Positions 48,801 to 61,967 of a DNA stretch of 64,000 nucleotides are shown piece after piece (position 1 is the stretch's first letter; each line of letters begins with the position of its first letter). Source of the stretch: Coprinopsis marcescibilis. Lineage: Eukaryota > Basidiomycota > Agaricomycetes > Agaricales > Psathyrellaceae. The translations under genes were made by a program, and so were the position numbers. The stretch lies in the NCBI GenBank assembly GCA_004369085.1, contig ML210156.1, forward strand, positions 62,001-126,000. Direction: 5' to 3'. The notes below the pieces were generated by a model. It was not told the DNA's origin. It was given only the letters and a program-made list of their open reading frames with translations, and did not search any database.

Positions 48801-51800
48801 ACCGCCTGCTAGTGCTCCGCCGAGGAGGAGAAGCGAACCTTGCCTGCCGGATATTACCATTGAAGCTGCGAGTGTTGCTGAAGAGACGACAACTGGAGAG
48901 GATATGTCGAGGAGTTCGACTATGCTGTATCCTTACCATCGCGCGCCGACACTGAACGGCGGGATAGTCAAAGGGGATATGTTGGGAGCCGGGCTGGGAG
49001 GGTTTGGTATGGGCATGTACAAGAAATACCAACAGAAGATCGGGGTTGGGAGGCAGACTGTGGATCCAAGGACGTTGAGGAAGGGCAGGTCTGCGATGGA
49101 TGTTGGTGCTGGTGTTACAAGAGTTGACGAGAAGAGCGAGTGGACATTGTTCTTGGGTGTTAGGGAGGAGGAAGTTGAGAGTAGGACCAGGCCGAGGACG
49201 AAGAGCACCCTTAACCAACTGCCGGAGGCGCAACAGCGGCAGAGGCAGAGACAGGTTAGTGAGAGGAGTAGGACGAAGAGCATGAAGCGGGCTGCGCCAC
49301 CGGCTGTGGAACTGGGTCCGTTTAGTGCTGTGGACGAGGACGATGGGATTCCCCCGCCGCCTTCTTCGCCACCGCCTATACCTGTTATACCTGTGGAGGT
49401 TCAGAAGCCTTTGCATCGGATTTTGCCTATGCCTGTGAGGGTCGCTGCGGATGAGTTGGTGGCGAGTGAGTCTGAGGATGACTATGGGAAGGTTGTGAAT
49501 GGGGGTCGTGGGGAGGCAAGGCGGGAACATGGGCATGGGCTCCGGAGGAGTGGGAGCGCGATGCCCATCCTTGGCGGTAGTCGGACGGATGAGCTGGAGG
49601 TGGCACCGCAGGATGCAGATTGGACGCTGATGCTCCCGTTGCCGAATACCAAACCCTCGAGGGCACGGTTGCCGATTGGGAGCGTCACGGGTCTGGCTAC
49701 TGCTCCATCGACTGTGAATGGGAGGCGTGGTGGTGATACTACGATGTCCAAATCCTCGCGAAGCTATGGAAAGAACATCAAGAAGGCGCGGTCGAGTGCG
49801 GAATTGAGTCCTCGGATGGATTCGTCCTGGGCTGCTCCTGGCATCCTTGATTCTCATCGTCAAGACAAGATGGGAATGGGAAGAAGAGACAAAGTTGAGA
49901 TGCCTTTTGAAAGTTTGAAAACGATCAAGAAGGAGCTGGAGAAGATTGAAAAGGTCAGCACTAGGCTGGAGAATGCGAGGAGGAGGAGGGAAGCTACTGG
50001 TGCTGGCGAAGAGGATGAAAGGCTGTTGGCTGCACTTGTGGATTACAGTCGGGAGTCGTCGTTGGACGAGCCGAGGAGTGACGGTTGGGATGAGGATGTT
50101 AGGAGCGAAGAGCTTTTGAGCGAGAAGGATAGGGAAGACCATAGGAAGATTGCGTTGGAAGCGCTTTCTGGGAGGTCGACGTCTGCTTCGCCTGCTTATT
50201 CCGATGCGGTTACCGCACTGGAAGAGATGGATGTCTCGTCTCTGCCAAGGAGGAAGAACTCGCAGGAAAGCAACAAATTCAATTCTGGGACAGACTCGTC
50301 CGGTTCGTCAGAGATGCGATTCGTGACCAGGTTGGATAAGCTGTTGGATGGTAATAGGAGAGAGGTTTTTGGTGGAGTTGACCCTGATGCTCTCGTACCA
50401 GAGACCAGACCAGTTGTAGCGTTGCCTGTGCGTTTCCCCGCTATCCTTTAGCTAGAAGATTAATAATTAGAGCTGAGCTTTTACTTACACAGGTCTCCTT
50501 CCGGAACACCAAGAAGGATCAATCTCCAGCTGTTAATACCCTTGTTCCTCCATCAAGCCCCCCGGTTCCCACTCCACCGACTACCCCTCCTCCAAAACAG
50601 AACGTTAATCGGCTGGTTTCCAAAGCGGTGTTGTGCCCTTTCCCAAGCGTTTCGCATTCACCCCCGGCTTCTACCCGGATACCACACCCGTTCGCAGCTG
50701 CGAAACCAGTTGGGTTCCCACCGGCTTCGACGCTCGTTACCCCCGATCGACATAATTCATTATCTTTGTCGTCTCGCGCACCGATTGGTCCTTCCAAGGC
50801 TCAAGGGTGGTCATTCTCGCAGTATGGAGGTCAACCACCTGCAGTCGCTTCGACGTCAATTGGAAAGAGGCCTGCTACCAGTTCCGGGAGTGGTCGGCAT
50901 GGGTTCCAGCAAGGTAGCATCGGTAACGGCTTTGGAGGCTTCACCAATCCCTTTGGGGCCCCTACTGCCCCTGTTGCCCCTGTTGCTAGGCCGAAGGCTG
51001 CTACCTTCCCACAGAGTACTTCGCCTCGACCAGCTGCTCCCATCGTCCCCTTGGCTGTGAAGAAGGACTTCGGGGTTGCGGATGAGGATGGCGAAGCGGG
51101 TCGAAGGGACAGTGCCTTCGCGGAGACCATGTCTATCTCCTCGAAGTCGTCCGATTCAAGCACCGATACGATTGTTCTCCCAGGGAGCAGGAGGGGCAGT
51201 GGCGATGAGAACACATGTTCTTCTTTTGGCGAACAGAAGCGGAGCTTGGTGGTTGATGAAGCCGCTGGTTCGCTCGTTGTACCTGAACGGGAGAGGAGGG
51301 TTAGCGCATGCAGTACTGTGGCGAGCTTTGACGATGGTCCCTTCGACTTGGATTTCCCGATGCCACCCACGTTCCACCCCGCAATGCCGCCTATGAGGAA
51401 GTCCTCCGAGTCAGATGGCCCTACTGTCCGACACAAGCCTTCGATTTCGAGGTTGGATATGACACCGTCGCCAGATTTACACGGTGCCGCAATTGAAGCT
51501 CTCAGTCCAGTGCTGGGACGGGATGAGGATGAAGAGCTTCCGCCGCCTACGCCTCTTACACCGGTTGAGCAGCGGACAATCAGAGTAACCCTGTCACCTA
51601 GAAACTCGCCGCAGAAGTCGCCGCCTCAGGTATCGCCTAGTCGAAGGCCGTTGATTCATCCCGTCACCGTTCTGGACGCTGTTCATCCGTCGGCTTCGGG
51701 TTGGATTGAGGATGAAGACGAAGATGAGGACGAGTATGGGACGGATACGGACACGATCTATGAGGATGCGATGTCTGTGTTGGAGGAGGAGTATGAGGAC

Positions 51801-51857
51801 GCAATGTCAATGTTGTCTGGCGTGTTTTATAGTGCCAGGACTAGCATTGACTCGTGA
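45836..51857 (+). CDS. Large disordered protein of unknown function
   Basis: Four exons (45836-45981, 46160-47897, 47977-50427, 50493-51857) join in one frame to 1899 residues. I do not recognise it. The only globular-looking part is the N-terminus MATRPSCMSLREFNTLVTAA and FVTDTGVRPNAVTIPP, followed after the first splice by VALVTRRHRLATNDRDLL. The rest is Ser/Thr/Pro-rich with acidic runs (a run of Asp around residue 445, and DEDEEVESEADVDEDGDFET). Two related tryptophan motifs, SEWTLFLG and ADWTLMLPLP, each follow basic SRT/RS-type segments. One likely coiled coil is SLKTIKKELEKIEKVSTRLE. The length, charge patches and short motifs suggest a regulatory scaffold, which is inference. A long antisense open frame (48793-50142) is a by-product of its composition. 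Confidence 0.78.
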
Positions 51858-52424
51858 TGATTGGTCAAATGATCATGATTGTGATTTTTGGGAGGGTACT
51901 ACCATCGGACTGTTTGGCTTCCTCATTGTTCGAACTTGCATGTCGACTCACTTGATACCCATCGCCATTTGAATGCTGTACGACTACATCTTCACGAATT
52001 TCTTCTTGGGTCTTTCTTTTGGCTTCTATATAAAGTTTATTACTCAGTTATTCAGCCATACTTAAATACTGGATGGACTGCCCACTCGTTTGATATTTAA
52101 CTTATTGTACACCTTACCTAGTAACGATTTCACCTAGCCTCTTGGGTTCCTGTAAAATTGGCACTTTTGTGCACTCTTCCATACATCTCATATTACACAA
52201 GGCTGTCTCCAATAGCTCCACAACCAAATCGACTTTCACTGTTAGGGCTTGCTTTAAGCTGTGATAGGGGCTAGAGCATGACGCGCCTTGATTTCGTCAC
52301 GGCACACGTGATTAATTAAGGCAGCGAGGCTTTGCGGAAACTTAACTTCTTCCTCCTCAACTTCAGCCACTACCCACACACCTTTCATACCCGTTGATCT
52401 CTAGTGGCCGGCAAATAGTTCAAG
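51858..52424. other. Intergenic region between disordered protein and CAND1
   Basis: This contains the 3' end of the former gene and the CAND1 promoter. A pyrimidine-rich stretch (52345-52390) lies just before the CAND1 start. No gene is seen. Confidence 0.45.
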
Positions 52425-55400
52425 ATGACGAAGGGATACCTGATGAACAGTCTCATCGAGAAGGTATTGACATTCTGCTCGCATATCCGATGAATCCTGA
52501 CAATATGCATTGTCCTTCAGATGCAGTCCCCGGACCAGGATTTTCGGTAGGTGGCGTCAACGCGTCGTTTTTGGATCGAGAGCTGATTAGCCTTGCTTGC
52601 ACTCTCCAGGTTCATGGGGCTGAACGATCTCATGTCAGAGATCAAGCAAGATCACAACTCTTTTCAAGGAGATGAACCCATGGAGAACAAGGTCTTGAGT
52701 CAGGTCCTTTCTCTCGTCGAAGATAAGATCTCAGAAGTAAAAAATCAAGCCGTGAAATGGTAAGACTGAGCTACTCCACCGCACAACTGTTTCTCAGCTC
52801 GTTTAGCTTAGGGCAGCTGATCAAGATACTGCGGCAACCCCAGATGGAGATGGTTGTTGACAAGCTCATTGAGTATTCGGGTGGAAAGGACGAAGAACTG
52901 CGTGATATCTCTGGCCTCGGTGAGTCTGCTCCTGGTCGCGCTATGCGTGGGATATCTGACGCGTAATTTCAAAGCACTCAAAACCATCACTGCTGAGCTT
53001 CCTCCTGATGGGCGCATTGCCGCCAGTGCCTGCGCAAAGTTGACCCCAAAACTGCTTGGCCAGATTGAAAACGTATGTAATTTGCAGACCTACTGATCAC
53101 AATTGTTAATGAGTTTTCCCTAGCCGAGTACCCCACCAGAAACTCTCGTTGAGACACTATCAATCCTGTCTATCCTCATCAGCCGCTTCCCCAATCACCT
53201 TTCGAACGCCACTTGGACTCCACAGCCACTTCGAGTGCTCCCGCCTTTGCTTACCCACGCTCGGCCTGTAGTTCGCAAACGCGCCATCCTCACCGTTTCT
53301 CAATTCATCCCAATCTCCCAGAGAGCTTTGTTCGACGACCTCCTCTCCAGCATTGTTATCCCTAACTTGGCCCCGAACGCTAACGTCGAAAAGCAGAGGA
53401 CGATTATTCAGCTTGTCGCCGCGATTGCGCGCCACTCTCCCAGCCACATCGCTCCTGTGCTTGAAGACATCGTTCCTGGAATCTTGAAGGCAATCCAGAA
53501 AGATGACGAAGAACTGCGGGAGAGTTCTCTGCAGGCGTTGGAGGCGTTGGTCCTCAGATGCTCGTCCGAGGTCACTCCATACCAGTCCGGCATCATCCAA
53601 GCTGGGAATCAGTTCATTAAGTACGACCCCAACTACGCTGGAGACGACGAAGACGAAGAAATGGCCGATGCCGACGATGATGAGGATGAAGAAGAATTAG
53701 ATGAGTACGTTGTCATCGAGTTCTAAGCTGCTACACCCTTGTTCTGAATATTCTTTGACAGGTACTCCGATGACGAGGACACCTCATACAAGATCAGACG
53801 ATCGGCAACCAAACTTCTAGGCTCGGTCATTGGAACCAGACCAGAATTGCTCGTGTCGATTTACAAGGACATCTCTCCCGTCCTCATTTCTCGATTCGGT
53901 GATCGTGAAGAGAACGTGCGATTGGAAATCTGGTCCACCTACGTGACTCTCCTGAAACAAACTTCCGTCTATGGTGGTGTTCCTCAAGGAAAGGACGAAA
54001 ATAGTCCCCGTGGAAAGAGAAAACGTGACACTGAAGGGGTAATGGACATCGAGGAGAGTGCGGGCACTATGTTGAAGGCGCAGGTCCCAACCTTGTCAAA
54101 GGCTCTGTTGAATCAGATCAAGTCTCCCCGAACAACCCCCGTCGTTCTCCAGGCAGGATTCTCTGTCCTTCATACCCTTCTCACTGTTCTCCCTGGATCG
54201 CTGGCTCCACAGATACCTCAGATCCTCAACATCGCAAAGACGGTCTTGACCCAGTCACCTTCGACCTCAACATCATCGCTCCACTTGACCACCCTCTCAT
54301 TCCTCGCTCTGCTGTTCTCTACGCATTCACCTTCCTCGTTTTTCAACTCCCTCCCAACCATCATCCCTGTTCTTCTCCAATCTGTTACAGAGCGGCATCC
54401 TCGAATCGCTTCAGAAACCTTCCGCGTATTCTCTTCGCTTCTGAGCTCCCTATCGCCCATCAAAGGACCAGTTGCATGGGTGGACCAAATTTACGATCAG
54501 GCTCTCGCTCGACTCAGCAATCACGACACAGATGCTGAGGTCAGGGCTACAGCTGAAGACTGCATCGGAGATTTGTGGATTGCGGCCCCTACCGTCATGA
54601 AGACAAAGGACCGCAAAGAATGGGAGTTCATCTGCAGAAGCTCAGGAAAGACGGATGGTGCTGTCAAGGTTGTTACCAAGGTTGCGAAGGAATCGCCGGT
54701 TGCAGACGACTGGGTCAACGGGTGCGTCCAGTGGGTTATTTCCTTGCTGCAGAAGAGTGGAAGGCAAGGCAAGGTTGAGGCCTTTGGAGCTCTGGAAGTG
54801 CTTCTTAGGAGGTAAACGTCTCTCCTGCCTTATATCTATCACTCTTTAACACGATGCGTTTAGCTATACTGCTGGAGTTCCTTCCGACCTTCCTGCGGCA
54901 CTTGTTCCTCAGGTCAAGAGCTACATATCGACCTCCGACATCGCTCTCCTAGCTCAGGCATTATCGACTCTCGCCCTGCTCTTGGAACTGTCGCCGGCAA
55001 TCACATTCCCTCATGTGGAACACGACCTGCTGACCGAAATCTACAAGATTTCTGCATCGCCGTTGGTATCAGGTCCTGCCCTCGAAGCCCTCTTCAAGTT
55101 CTTTGCAGGGTTGGTTCAAGCTGACAATCAAATCGCATCGCACATCGTGCCCAGCTTGGTCATCTCTGTGCAGAAGGCACCCAAGGGCGAAGCCAGCCCC
55201 GCGAATGTGGCGAAATGTATTGCTCAAGTTGTCAAGCATTCACAGAGCGTTGCTGCTGGTGTCATTGCCGAGTACTCAAAGAACATCAAGGTAGGGCCAT
55301 CTGGTCTCAATTAGTTAAAATTACTGCCATACTCAATTTTTATCTCTTTTAGCCCACGTCGAAGGCCCAGCCCTCGCTCGTTATCCTCAGCTTGCTCATC

Positions 55401-56855
55401 ATTGGGGAACTTGGTCGCTTCATGTCAGCCATTTGGTCGTCTGTTCAAACCTTTCTCATGCTGATGTCGTTCTTGCAGTGACATGTCTCCTCAAGGAGAC
55501 GTATTCTCAAACGTTATCCAGCACTTCTCCTCAGATCAGGAAGAAATCCGATCGGCTGCTGCATTCGCTGCCGGTAAGTTGCTCACATCTGTGTGATGTC
55601 AACCGGATGCTTACGATCCCTACAGGTAATGTTGTGATCGGAAATCTGAGCCAATTCCTCCCTGTCATCGTCAAAATGGTGGAGACTGATCCCAAGAGAC
55701 GATTGCTTGCTCTCCACGCTGCCAAGGAAGTCGTCACCCACTGTTCGCACGGACAGCTGGAAGGTGTTGCAGACTTTTTGTGGAAGCCTCTTTTCGAGAA
55801 CTCGGAGAACGCCGAAGAAGCAACCCGAAACGTCGCTGCCGCGTGCCTCGGTAAACTCGCCACCACCCATCCCTCCAAGTACCTGCCTCAATTACATGTG
55901 CGTGTTCTATCTCTCTTAAGGTTCTGTGTGGGCAATGATTCATGGCGTGTCATTTTTAGGCCAAGATCAAGGACGAGAACCCCGCAACAAGGGCTACGGT
56001 CGTTTCCGCCATTCGCTACACTTTCGCAGACAGCTCGCAGTCTTATGATGAACTGCTGTCTCCTCTCCTCGGTGATTTCTTCTCGCTGATGGTGGACGCG
56101 GACTTTGTGAGTATCCGGATGAACCTTTACGGGACAAATTACACGAAACTGATAAACGGCTACACAGACCGTTCGAAGATTGGCATTGTCTTCGTTGAAC
56201 TCTGCCGCTCGCTCAAAGCCTCATCTCGTCAGAGATCACCTCAACCTCCAGATTCTTCTTCCCAATCTATACAACGAGACATATGTCAATCCAGACCTCA
56301 TCAGGACCGTGCAGATGGGACCGTGGACACACAAAGTCGACGATGGCCTGGAAACAAGAAAGACTGCGTACGAGACCATGTACACTTTGGTGAGCACGCG
56401 ATTCTACAACCCATCTTTCAAGTGCATGTTCAGAGACGCATCACTGACGTATGATACTTGCTTGTCCTTCAAAGTTGGACACCTGTCTCGCCAAACTGGA
56501 TCTCCACGCGTTCCTTGGCCGCGTAATCCCAGGACTCTCGGACGAGTCTGACGAGATCAAAGTCATTTCGCACATGATGCTCTTCAGGCTTGCACAGGTC
56601 GCACCAGCGGCGGTGTCTCAGCGTCTGGATGAGGCTACACCCCAGCTCGAAAACACGATGAAGGGTGCGCAGGTGACAAAGGACACAGTCAAGCAAGACC
56701 TCGAGCGTGCTGCCGAGTTGCAGAGAAGTGCACTTCGGGCGATCGCTGCTCTTAGTAAGGTGGGAACTGGCGTGAGCACCAGGTTTGATGCGTTCGTAGA
56801 GACGATTAAGAAGGATTCGACCTGGGGATCCGAGTTCAAAGAATTGGCTGCCTAG
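52425..56855 (+). CDS. CAND1: Cullin-associated NEDD8-dissociated protein (CAND1/TIP120)
   Basis: This is a multi-exon gene. The first exons are 52425-52463, 52521-52546, 52610-52759, 52798-52919 and 52975-53072; the last ends at 56855. It starts MTKGYLMNSLIEKMQSPDQD and continues GLNDLMSEIKQDHNSFQGDE, DISGLALKTITAELPPDGR, RPVVRKRAILTVSQFIPIS, an acidic DDDEDEEELDEYSDDED loop, EENVRLEIWSTYVTLLKQTS, then HEAT repeats to VQMGPWTHKVDDGLETRKTA, YETMYTLLDTCL and a final KKDSTWGSEFKELAA. These blocks match CAND1 along its whole length (roughly 1200 residues expected). CAND1 wraps unneddylated cullin-RING cores and exchanges their substrate receptors, in cytosol and nucleus. One modelled intron (52760-52797) is only 38 bp; using its later AG would break the frame, so the short form is preferred. 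Confidence 0.95.
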
Positions 56856-57084
56856 TTGTGGAACTGAAGAAATGTGGTGGTCTTCTTCTCTGATGTCGTA
56901 TTGATTTCCTTGTCCTTTTATTGTCTTATAGCTCTCAACGTGTAACATTACCATTTTATCTTGAAATCGAATTTCTCCTGCAGAATACCACCTTTTGCGT
57001 CAAGAATCAAGAAAAGCTCCGCGATATACTTGTGAAATTCATACAAAATAATAGTTACAATGCCGTAGTTGGATCCCGAGGTAA

Positions 57085-58727
57085 TTAAGCACCATCCGCA
57101 CCTATGAACGACACATTCGTTAACCGACATCCACAAAATAAACCAATGTCAACATACCAGATTCCTTCGTCCATTCCTCGTGTCTCTTGATATCAGCCGC
57201 AGTGACTGTCGGCCTGTTGCTCTCCAATGCCTTCAGGAAATCAGCAACTTTGAGCGGTGGTTCGAGCAGCTCATCCGAATGGAGCCCTTCCCAAGAGCGT
57301 TCATCGGCATCGGGGTCCCCAGGCGAGCACGGAGTCCACTTTGTCGAGGTAGACCCAGAATCAGGGTCGGTCACTTCCGCTTTCTTAAAGTGCGTGGCGG
57401 CGAGCACCTTGCGAACGGGTTGCATAAGAGCATCCCGGACGACGGTGGCAATGTCAGAGCCCGAGTAGCCTTCGGTGCGTTCAGCTAGTGTGCGGTAGTC
57501 TTTGGGTGCGAGCTCGCAAGGTGTGTTGCCAATGTGGATCTCGAACATGCGCCGGCGGGCCTCGAGACCAGGAAGTGGGATGTATATTCGCTTTTCAAAG
57601 CTGGCGGGTGGGAGTGATGGGAGGTGAGGGGGTTGGTATTTGGATGAGGGGTTGGACTTACCGACGCTTGATGGCGTTATCTAGCTGCCAGGGAATGTTC
57701 GTCGCGCCAAGAACGAGTACACCTGTATCATCGTGTCCGACACCATTCATTTGGACGAGGAACTCGGTCTTGATCCTTCTGGAACCCTCAGACTCCGATT
57801 CATTGCGCGTACCAGTTAACGAATCGATTTCGTCGACGAAGATGATTGATGGCTTTTGTTCTCTTGCAAGTTGGAATAGTTGTTTTACCAATCTTGGGGT
57901 AAGAGTCAATCAATTTTTCGTGGCAGACAATTACTTTGGAACGCACCTCTCGGAATCACCTTGCCACTTACTCACGAGATCCGCAGAGCTAACACTGAAG
58001 AAAGTGCTCTTCGCTTCGGTGGCTACTGCCTTGGCGAGATACGACTTTCCCGTTCCAGGAGGACCGTACATGAGGATTCCTTTCCATGGTGTTCGCTTGC
58101 CAGTGAATAGGTGGGGAAACTTGATTGGGAGGATAACAGCCTCTTTCAGCGAGGCTTTGGCAAACTCGAGACCCGCGACATCATCCCAGTTGACGTTCGG
58201 CGTTTCGCTGATGATGGCACTTGCAAGACCTGCTCGCAACTTCTTCGTTTCAGCGTCGTTGTCGTCCCCATCGTCCTTCCTAAGAGCAGCAACCGTGGTA
58301 AGAGAAAGGAAGTAATTAATTGGAAGAATCCATACGCTTTCCCATTGGCTGCGCCGTTGGCACCAACCGGGCTCTTCCCCTTCTTCTCCGTGCTAGTCAG
58401 ATGCTGCTTCAACTGTTCTGCTCGACCAATGTATTCCACCACTTTAGCCTTGATGAGCTCCTTTGATCTGTTGTTCTTCTCATCTAACAACGTCAATCTC
58501 AGTACATATACCGTCTGAAGCACAAGTGGCATTCACTCACATTTCATCGCGAGCATGAAATAGTCCAAGGCATTCTGGTAAAACTTGTACGCCTCCGCGA
58601 AGTTCTGTTTTCTGTCCTCCTCGATCGCTTTCTGAACGATCTCTATTGCACGCTTCCTGCCACGGTTAGTTCAATCTCAACGTGGTAGATGTTGAGTACA
58701 TACATCTAGATTTGTTGAGCTGGACAT
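57085..58727 (-). CDS. VPS4: Vps4 AAA ATPase (ESCRT-III disassembly)
   Basis: This is a multi-exon minus-strand gene; the first exon is 58704-58727 and the last exon encodes only GADGA before the TAA at 57085-57087. The N-terminal MIT domain reads [39 protein letters not shown] and [20 protein letters not shown]. The AAA module has [20 protein letters not shown], Walker [22 protein letters not shown], Walker [20 protein letters not shown], the sensor [16 protein letters not shown], arginine-finger region [10 protein letters not shown] and the C-terminal helix [20 protein letters not shown]. Vps4 hexamers remove ESCRT-III filaments at endosomes and other membranes. The last intron, just before the final five codons, is supported by the family's WTKESG ending. 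It is convergent with CAND1, with a 229-bp gap. Confidence 0.95.
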
Positions 58728-60009
58728 TCTCTTGCAACTGCGGCAGCTGTGGAGTCTGCGGTTGAGGAATCGAGCGAGTTCGTGAAGGAAAGCAAGTTTG
58801 ATTGCCAGGGCTATTCAGGGGCTATGAGATGGGCTTTGTCGTTGCTTGGCTGGACCTTCCAATAATGCCGAATCCATGCCGAAGGTTGGCTCTGTTCTAA
58901 CTCGTATCAAGGCCCAAGGGAAGTGGCAGGGACCAAGCATAGCTCTAGGTAGCTGTTTGGATATGCTCTCCCCAGAAAGCGAAATTATACATGCAAGCTC
59001 CGTACAGTATCCGACCACTAGTGTTCAGAGGACCGAGCATCGAAGAACTGCCAAACTTACAATACCGATCTTTGGTCCTTTCGAATGCAATTGTAGACGA
59101 GGAAGATAAAAGCCAGTACTTTTCCAATAATTCTGCGAGATGATATTACGTCCCCTCTCCCCCGGTGCGAGCTCCGGATATGATTGCGTTCAGAATAAGC
59201 CACAAAGAAGGGGGTAATGGACGTTACCGAGGTGTCATTTCTGTAGCTCAAACAAATGCGAGAAAGGCAATATGGTCCTATTGTACCAGCGGGCATGCTT
59301 TAGAACAAGCACACTGTGGACCAATTTCACAGGACAACGTATTGTCCAATTGTAGACCGCAGGAGATCTTGTAAAAGAGTCAACTATATCATCCTTCGGG
59401 CTGACCGTGTCGATGCAACATTGCTTATTACACTACAGCATTACGCTACAGCATACAGCAAATACAGTGTTTGTTTCGACTCAATATGACTCTTTTATCC
59501 CGCACAGGCTTGATCAGCAAGCTTCGGAATCGGAGGCGGCCTATGCGGATGCCGGGGATCCTAGAATATAGTAGAACTTGACGGGAAAACCTAGACATGA
59601 TGTTGCCAGAAGTTTCTGTTCAACAATGGAACAATGTCTATTGTGAGTGAGTGTTCGTGCTCGCGACTGTTCCCATCTTCCACAATTGGATTTCTCGCAG
59701 AATGTGTTCCCTTCGCCATCACGATAGACAGGCTCTGGTTTCCATTTCCAGACGGCTCTTGCCTAATGGGGACGTGCTGTGTGTGCCAAGACCATCAGTT
59801 CCGGCCACACAAGGGGTTGCTGTTGCAACGTGTGGCGCTTAGCAAAGCGGCCCCAAAAGCTATAAGAGGGGCTCCGGGCAACCCATCACCTCCTTCCTTT
59901 CTCCATCGATCTTTTTCACCAAGTCGTTGGACGGTTTATCCCGGGCACCAGGTGTGCTACCCCGTATTTGGAGATCCACTCCTTGAACACAAGTTGTCAA
60001 GAACAAGAC
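58728..60009. other. Intergenic region between VPS4 and small protein gene
   Basis: About 1.3 kb between divergent starts. Only short open frames without recognisable motifs are present, so it is treated as two promoters plus spacer. Confidence 0.45.
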
Positions 60010-60583
60010 ATGCCATCGATATCATCGTCGTCGTCGTCGTATACTACTAGAACATGGGATGAACAACCCTTCAAATTCAAACCAGCTGTTAGATATAATT
60101 CCGAAGAGAGTGATAGAAGTGATCCAGAACCAACATGGATGGGTACGAGGAGGTGGCACAACCCTCAACCAGTCGAAGTGGCGCTCGACATCGCTGAATT
60201 AGATGAGCCGCTGGACTGTCAATTCAAGGTATGTGGGATGTCGACAATGGTCCTTACAACTTATTTACATGGGCTCGACCTCTAGCCAAAGGCTTCTGTG
60301 TGGATCCGCACATCAGAAAGCAACTGGTATCCCGGGGTTGTCGTCGGCCACCCCAAGGAAATGCCACTAAATGACAACGTAAGTCGCAGTTTTTTGGGGA
60401 TCCTCCATCACCTCATTGCATATTCAGGATGGGTACTATGATTCGAGTACCTACGGTACCTACTACATGGTGGAGTTCAGGATCTGTAACAAGATCCGCA
60501 AATATTTTGCTCCTCTTAACGGTGAAATCAAGCCCGATACCGAGGCAGTCAGGCAACTTCTCCAAGAGTCTAATTGGTTGTAA
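60010..60583 (+). CDS. Small Trp/Tyr-rich protein of unknown function
   Basis: Three exons (60010-60228, 60286-60378, 60428-60583; introns 57 and 49 bp) give 155 residues. After a Ser-rich start (MPSISSSSSYTTRTWDEQPF) it has EPTWMGTRRWHNPQPVEVAL and a compact domain. The domain reads VWIRTSESNWYPGVVVGHP, YDSSTYGTYYMVEFRICNKI, RKYFAPLNGEIKPDTEAVRQ and LLQESNWL. The strand pattern with aromatic residues recalls a small beta-barrel of the Tudor or Agenet sort, but this is only a resemblance. I recall similar uncharacterised proteins with an IRKYF-type motif and an NWL-like end in mushroom genomes. All splice phases agree and the stop closely follows the conserved end, so the gene model is firm while the function is unknown. 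Confidence 0.75.
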
Positions 60584-61967
60584 TTTATCTGGTAGAACTT
60601 CTTCCCATTCGTCGGGCTTAGACTCTCCCTCATCATCTCTCCTCTTCGCTTTCGACCCTTCATCACATCCGCATCGCACTCACATTTGTACTTCTATCAT
60701 ATAACCCGCACATACACATATTACCATACCCTGGCTCAGCTGTTATCTGTATTGTAGTTTATTAGAAAAGTATTATAGGCAAGGAATCATTTCGTTTACA
60801 CTGGTACTATCCCTTGATGAATTCAAAACAGTTTCCCCTGTTTTCAAGTTGCAATTGTCCTTGGAACAAGCGGAAGAATATGTGACGATCAAAGATAAAT
60901 TGATGGGGATCGGCTCACATTTTCCGTGGTCGATCATGTCTTGAGCTTGAACTCAAACCACGACGACCTTGGTGCTAATCAAGTCTTTTACGACGCGGTT
61001 GGTCAACCGAGAAGCTTCAAGAACCGGTCCCCATCGGATTATGGCCATGAACCCCACGCTCCTCCGGCGACTTAAACGTGGGCAGAACGTCTCTACCAGG
61101 CTTCTTGTGCCGGGAACGCCTCCATTCATTGGGTCATTTCCAGCCCTATTTCCACCCTGTTGAAGGTCTGAATTCGCTTAGCTCCACTTGTCTACACGAG
61201 GTGACTGGCTGGCATATTTACGTGCCAATGTACCCAGGATATTAGCCTCGTGTGTACGGGCAATATAACACCATATCTGGCGACTTCCATGCGAGGACCC
61301 TTCTACACAGTTTTCCCAAGTCATGTACTCATGGTAATCATTGCCAACCCCAGGCCGTGCGTTTACTACACCAACTGTGGCTCTCAGCGTCTATCTAAAT
61401 CCGCGGCGGCACCTCGACCTCTGTAACAGCATTTAGATCTCACGCGCTTATCGATCCTCCTTCCTAAACGCGACGCCTCGGTTCATCTGCCTTCGAAATG
61501 GTAGTGAGCGGATATCGATACATACGATATCTATCCGTAATCGATTCCTACCAATCACCAGACCTTTTGCAGACTCTTTTACTTACCTAGATGGTGCACA
61601 CCATTGTCTGTGACAATGATCGCAACATCCCCCACGCGATCTTTATCATCCGTGCGCATCCGAACAAATTCTTGGCTTTGCGAAAGCTTTAAAGGCGGGC
61701 GCTCCTGGACAGCTGAGGGTCAGAGTGCCTGGTGCATTTTCCCCTCGTTACAAGGTACACATCGGACCTCCTTCCCCGCGCTTCCAAGCTCTCGCTGATG
61801 CACAACTTTTGAAGTAATTGGCAGGTCCAGTTCTCAATCAATCCCGATCTTTCACCATCCAACTATCCTCTAAATCTTTTTGATTCGCTAGTGAGTGCCA
61901 ACTTCTTGGACTTTGCCTACTTGGAGATGCTAATCAATGCGATTTAAATTAGCATTCACTTCAGAAG
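60584..61967. other. Intergenic region
   Basis: About 1.4 kb without a supportable gene; open frames are short and lack splice-consistent partners. The final 150 bp before the next start is presumably promoter and leader. Confidence 0.45.

Noticed and set aside
48793..50142. 449-residue minus-strand open frame
   Set aside because: It is antisense to the 1899-residue protein gene, whose four exons join in frame; the long antisense frame reflects codon composition.
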